A stretch of DNA of 6,203 nucleotides from Elusimicrobiota bacterium. Lineage in GTDB: Bacteria > Elusimicrobiota > Elusimicrobia > UBA1565 > UBA9628. Position numbers and translations under genes: made by a program. Shown here one piece after another: positions 6,183 through 6,203 of the stretch. Position 1 is the stretch's first letter. Each line of letters starts with the position of its first letter. The notes under the pieces are model-generated. The model saw nothing but the letters and a program-made list of their open reading frames with translations. It had not been told where the DNA came from and ran no database searches. Location: positions 1-6,203 of the forward strand of contig JAGWJU010000083.1 of the NCBI GenBank assembly GCA_028865585.1, given 5' to 3'.

Positions 6183-6188
6183 ATTATA
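6183..6188 (-). promoter_or_regulatory. Perfect TATAAT -10 element for the basic-protein gene
   Basis: Read on the minus strand, bases 6188-6183 spell TATAAT. This would start transcription near 6176 and give a leader of about 34 bases containing the AAGAGG ribosome-binding site. The matching -35 element would lie beyond the right edge of the window (from about 6206), so only half of the promoter can be assessed. The element stands in an AT-rich patch within GC-rich DNA, which supports it. Confidence 0.55.
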
Positions 6189-6203
6189 CGATAAATCTCC
6201 GGT

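Noticed and set aside
1..6203. Defence island, toxin-antitoxin pair, mobile element or CRISPR
   Set aside because: No transposase, integrase, terminal repeats, spaced direct repeats or recognised defence domains are present. All genes look like chromosomal envelope or housekeeping functions.

Overview
The window is a GC-rich bacterial chromosomal segment with densely packed genes. It holds six complete protein genes and one that is cut by the left edge. I see no rRNA, tRNA, CRISPR array, insertion sequence or phage gene. The host cannot be placed firmly. A GldA/GldF/GldG-type ABC module next to a DUF4340 protein occurs in many Gram-negative and candidate phyla, and a lineage such as Elusimicrobiota is only a weak guess.

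Layout: (1) positions 1-501 hold the C-terminal two thirds of a pirin-family cupin protein. (2) Positions 502-655 are a non-coding gap with a near-perfect 24-bp inverted repeat (586-609) and, just after it, a promoter-like TTGACA element. (3) Positions 656-4858 form a tightly coupled four-gene operon: ABC ATPase (GldA-like), ABC-2 type permease (GldF-like), a membrane-anchored GldG/ABC_transp_aux protein, and a membrane-anchored DUF4340 protein. Its junctions are a 4-base ATGA overlap, an abutting TAAATG and an 8-base overlap. (4) After 44 bases comes lgt, prolipoprotein diacylglyceryl transferase (4903-5709). (5) On the opposite strand, converging on lgt with one base between the stop codons, is a small three-part Lys/Ala-rich protein (5711-6142) with its own ribosome binding site and a TATAAT element at the right edge.

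Functionally, the four-gene operon should make one inner-membrane complex: a cytoplasmic ATPase, an integral membrane permease, and two single-anchor proteins with large soluble domains, probably extracytoplasmic. In Bacteroidetes the GldA/GldF/GldG set is tied to gliding motility, but homologous sets are widespread in non-gliding bacteria and their substrate is unknown. The DUF4340 subunit contains two copies of its repeat unit. Lgt adds the diacylglyceryl group to lipoprotein precursors and is a housekeeping envelope gene. The Lys/Ala-rich protein looks like a histone-H1-like or coiled-coil basic protein, and its role cannot be read from sequence.

The least ordinary elements are the 24-bp dyad in front of the operon, the poorly characterised ABC/DUF4340 module, and the three-part basic protein. 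Nothing here demonstrates a new defence or mobile system.
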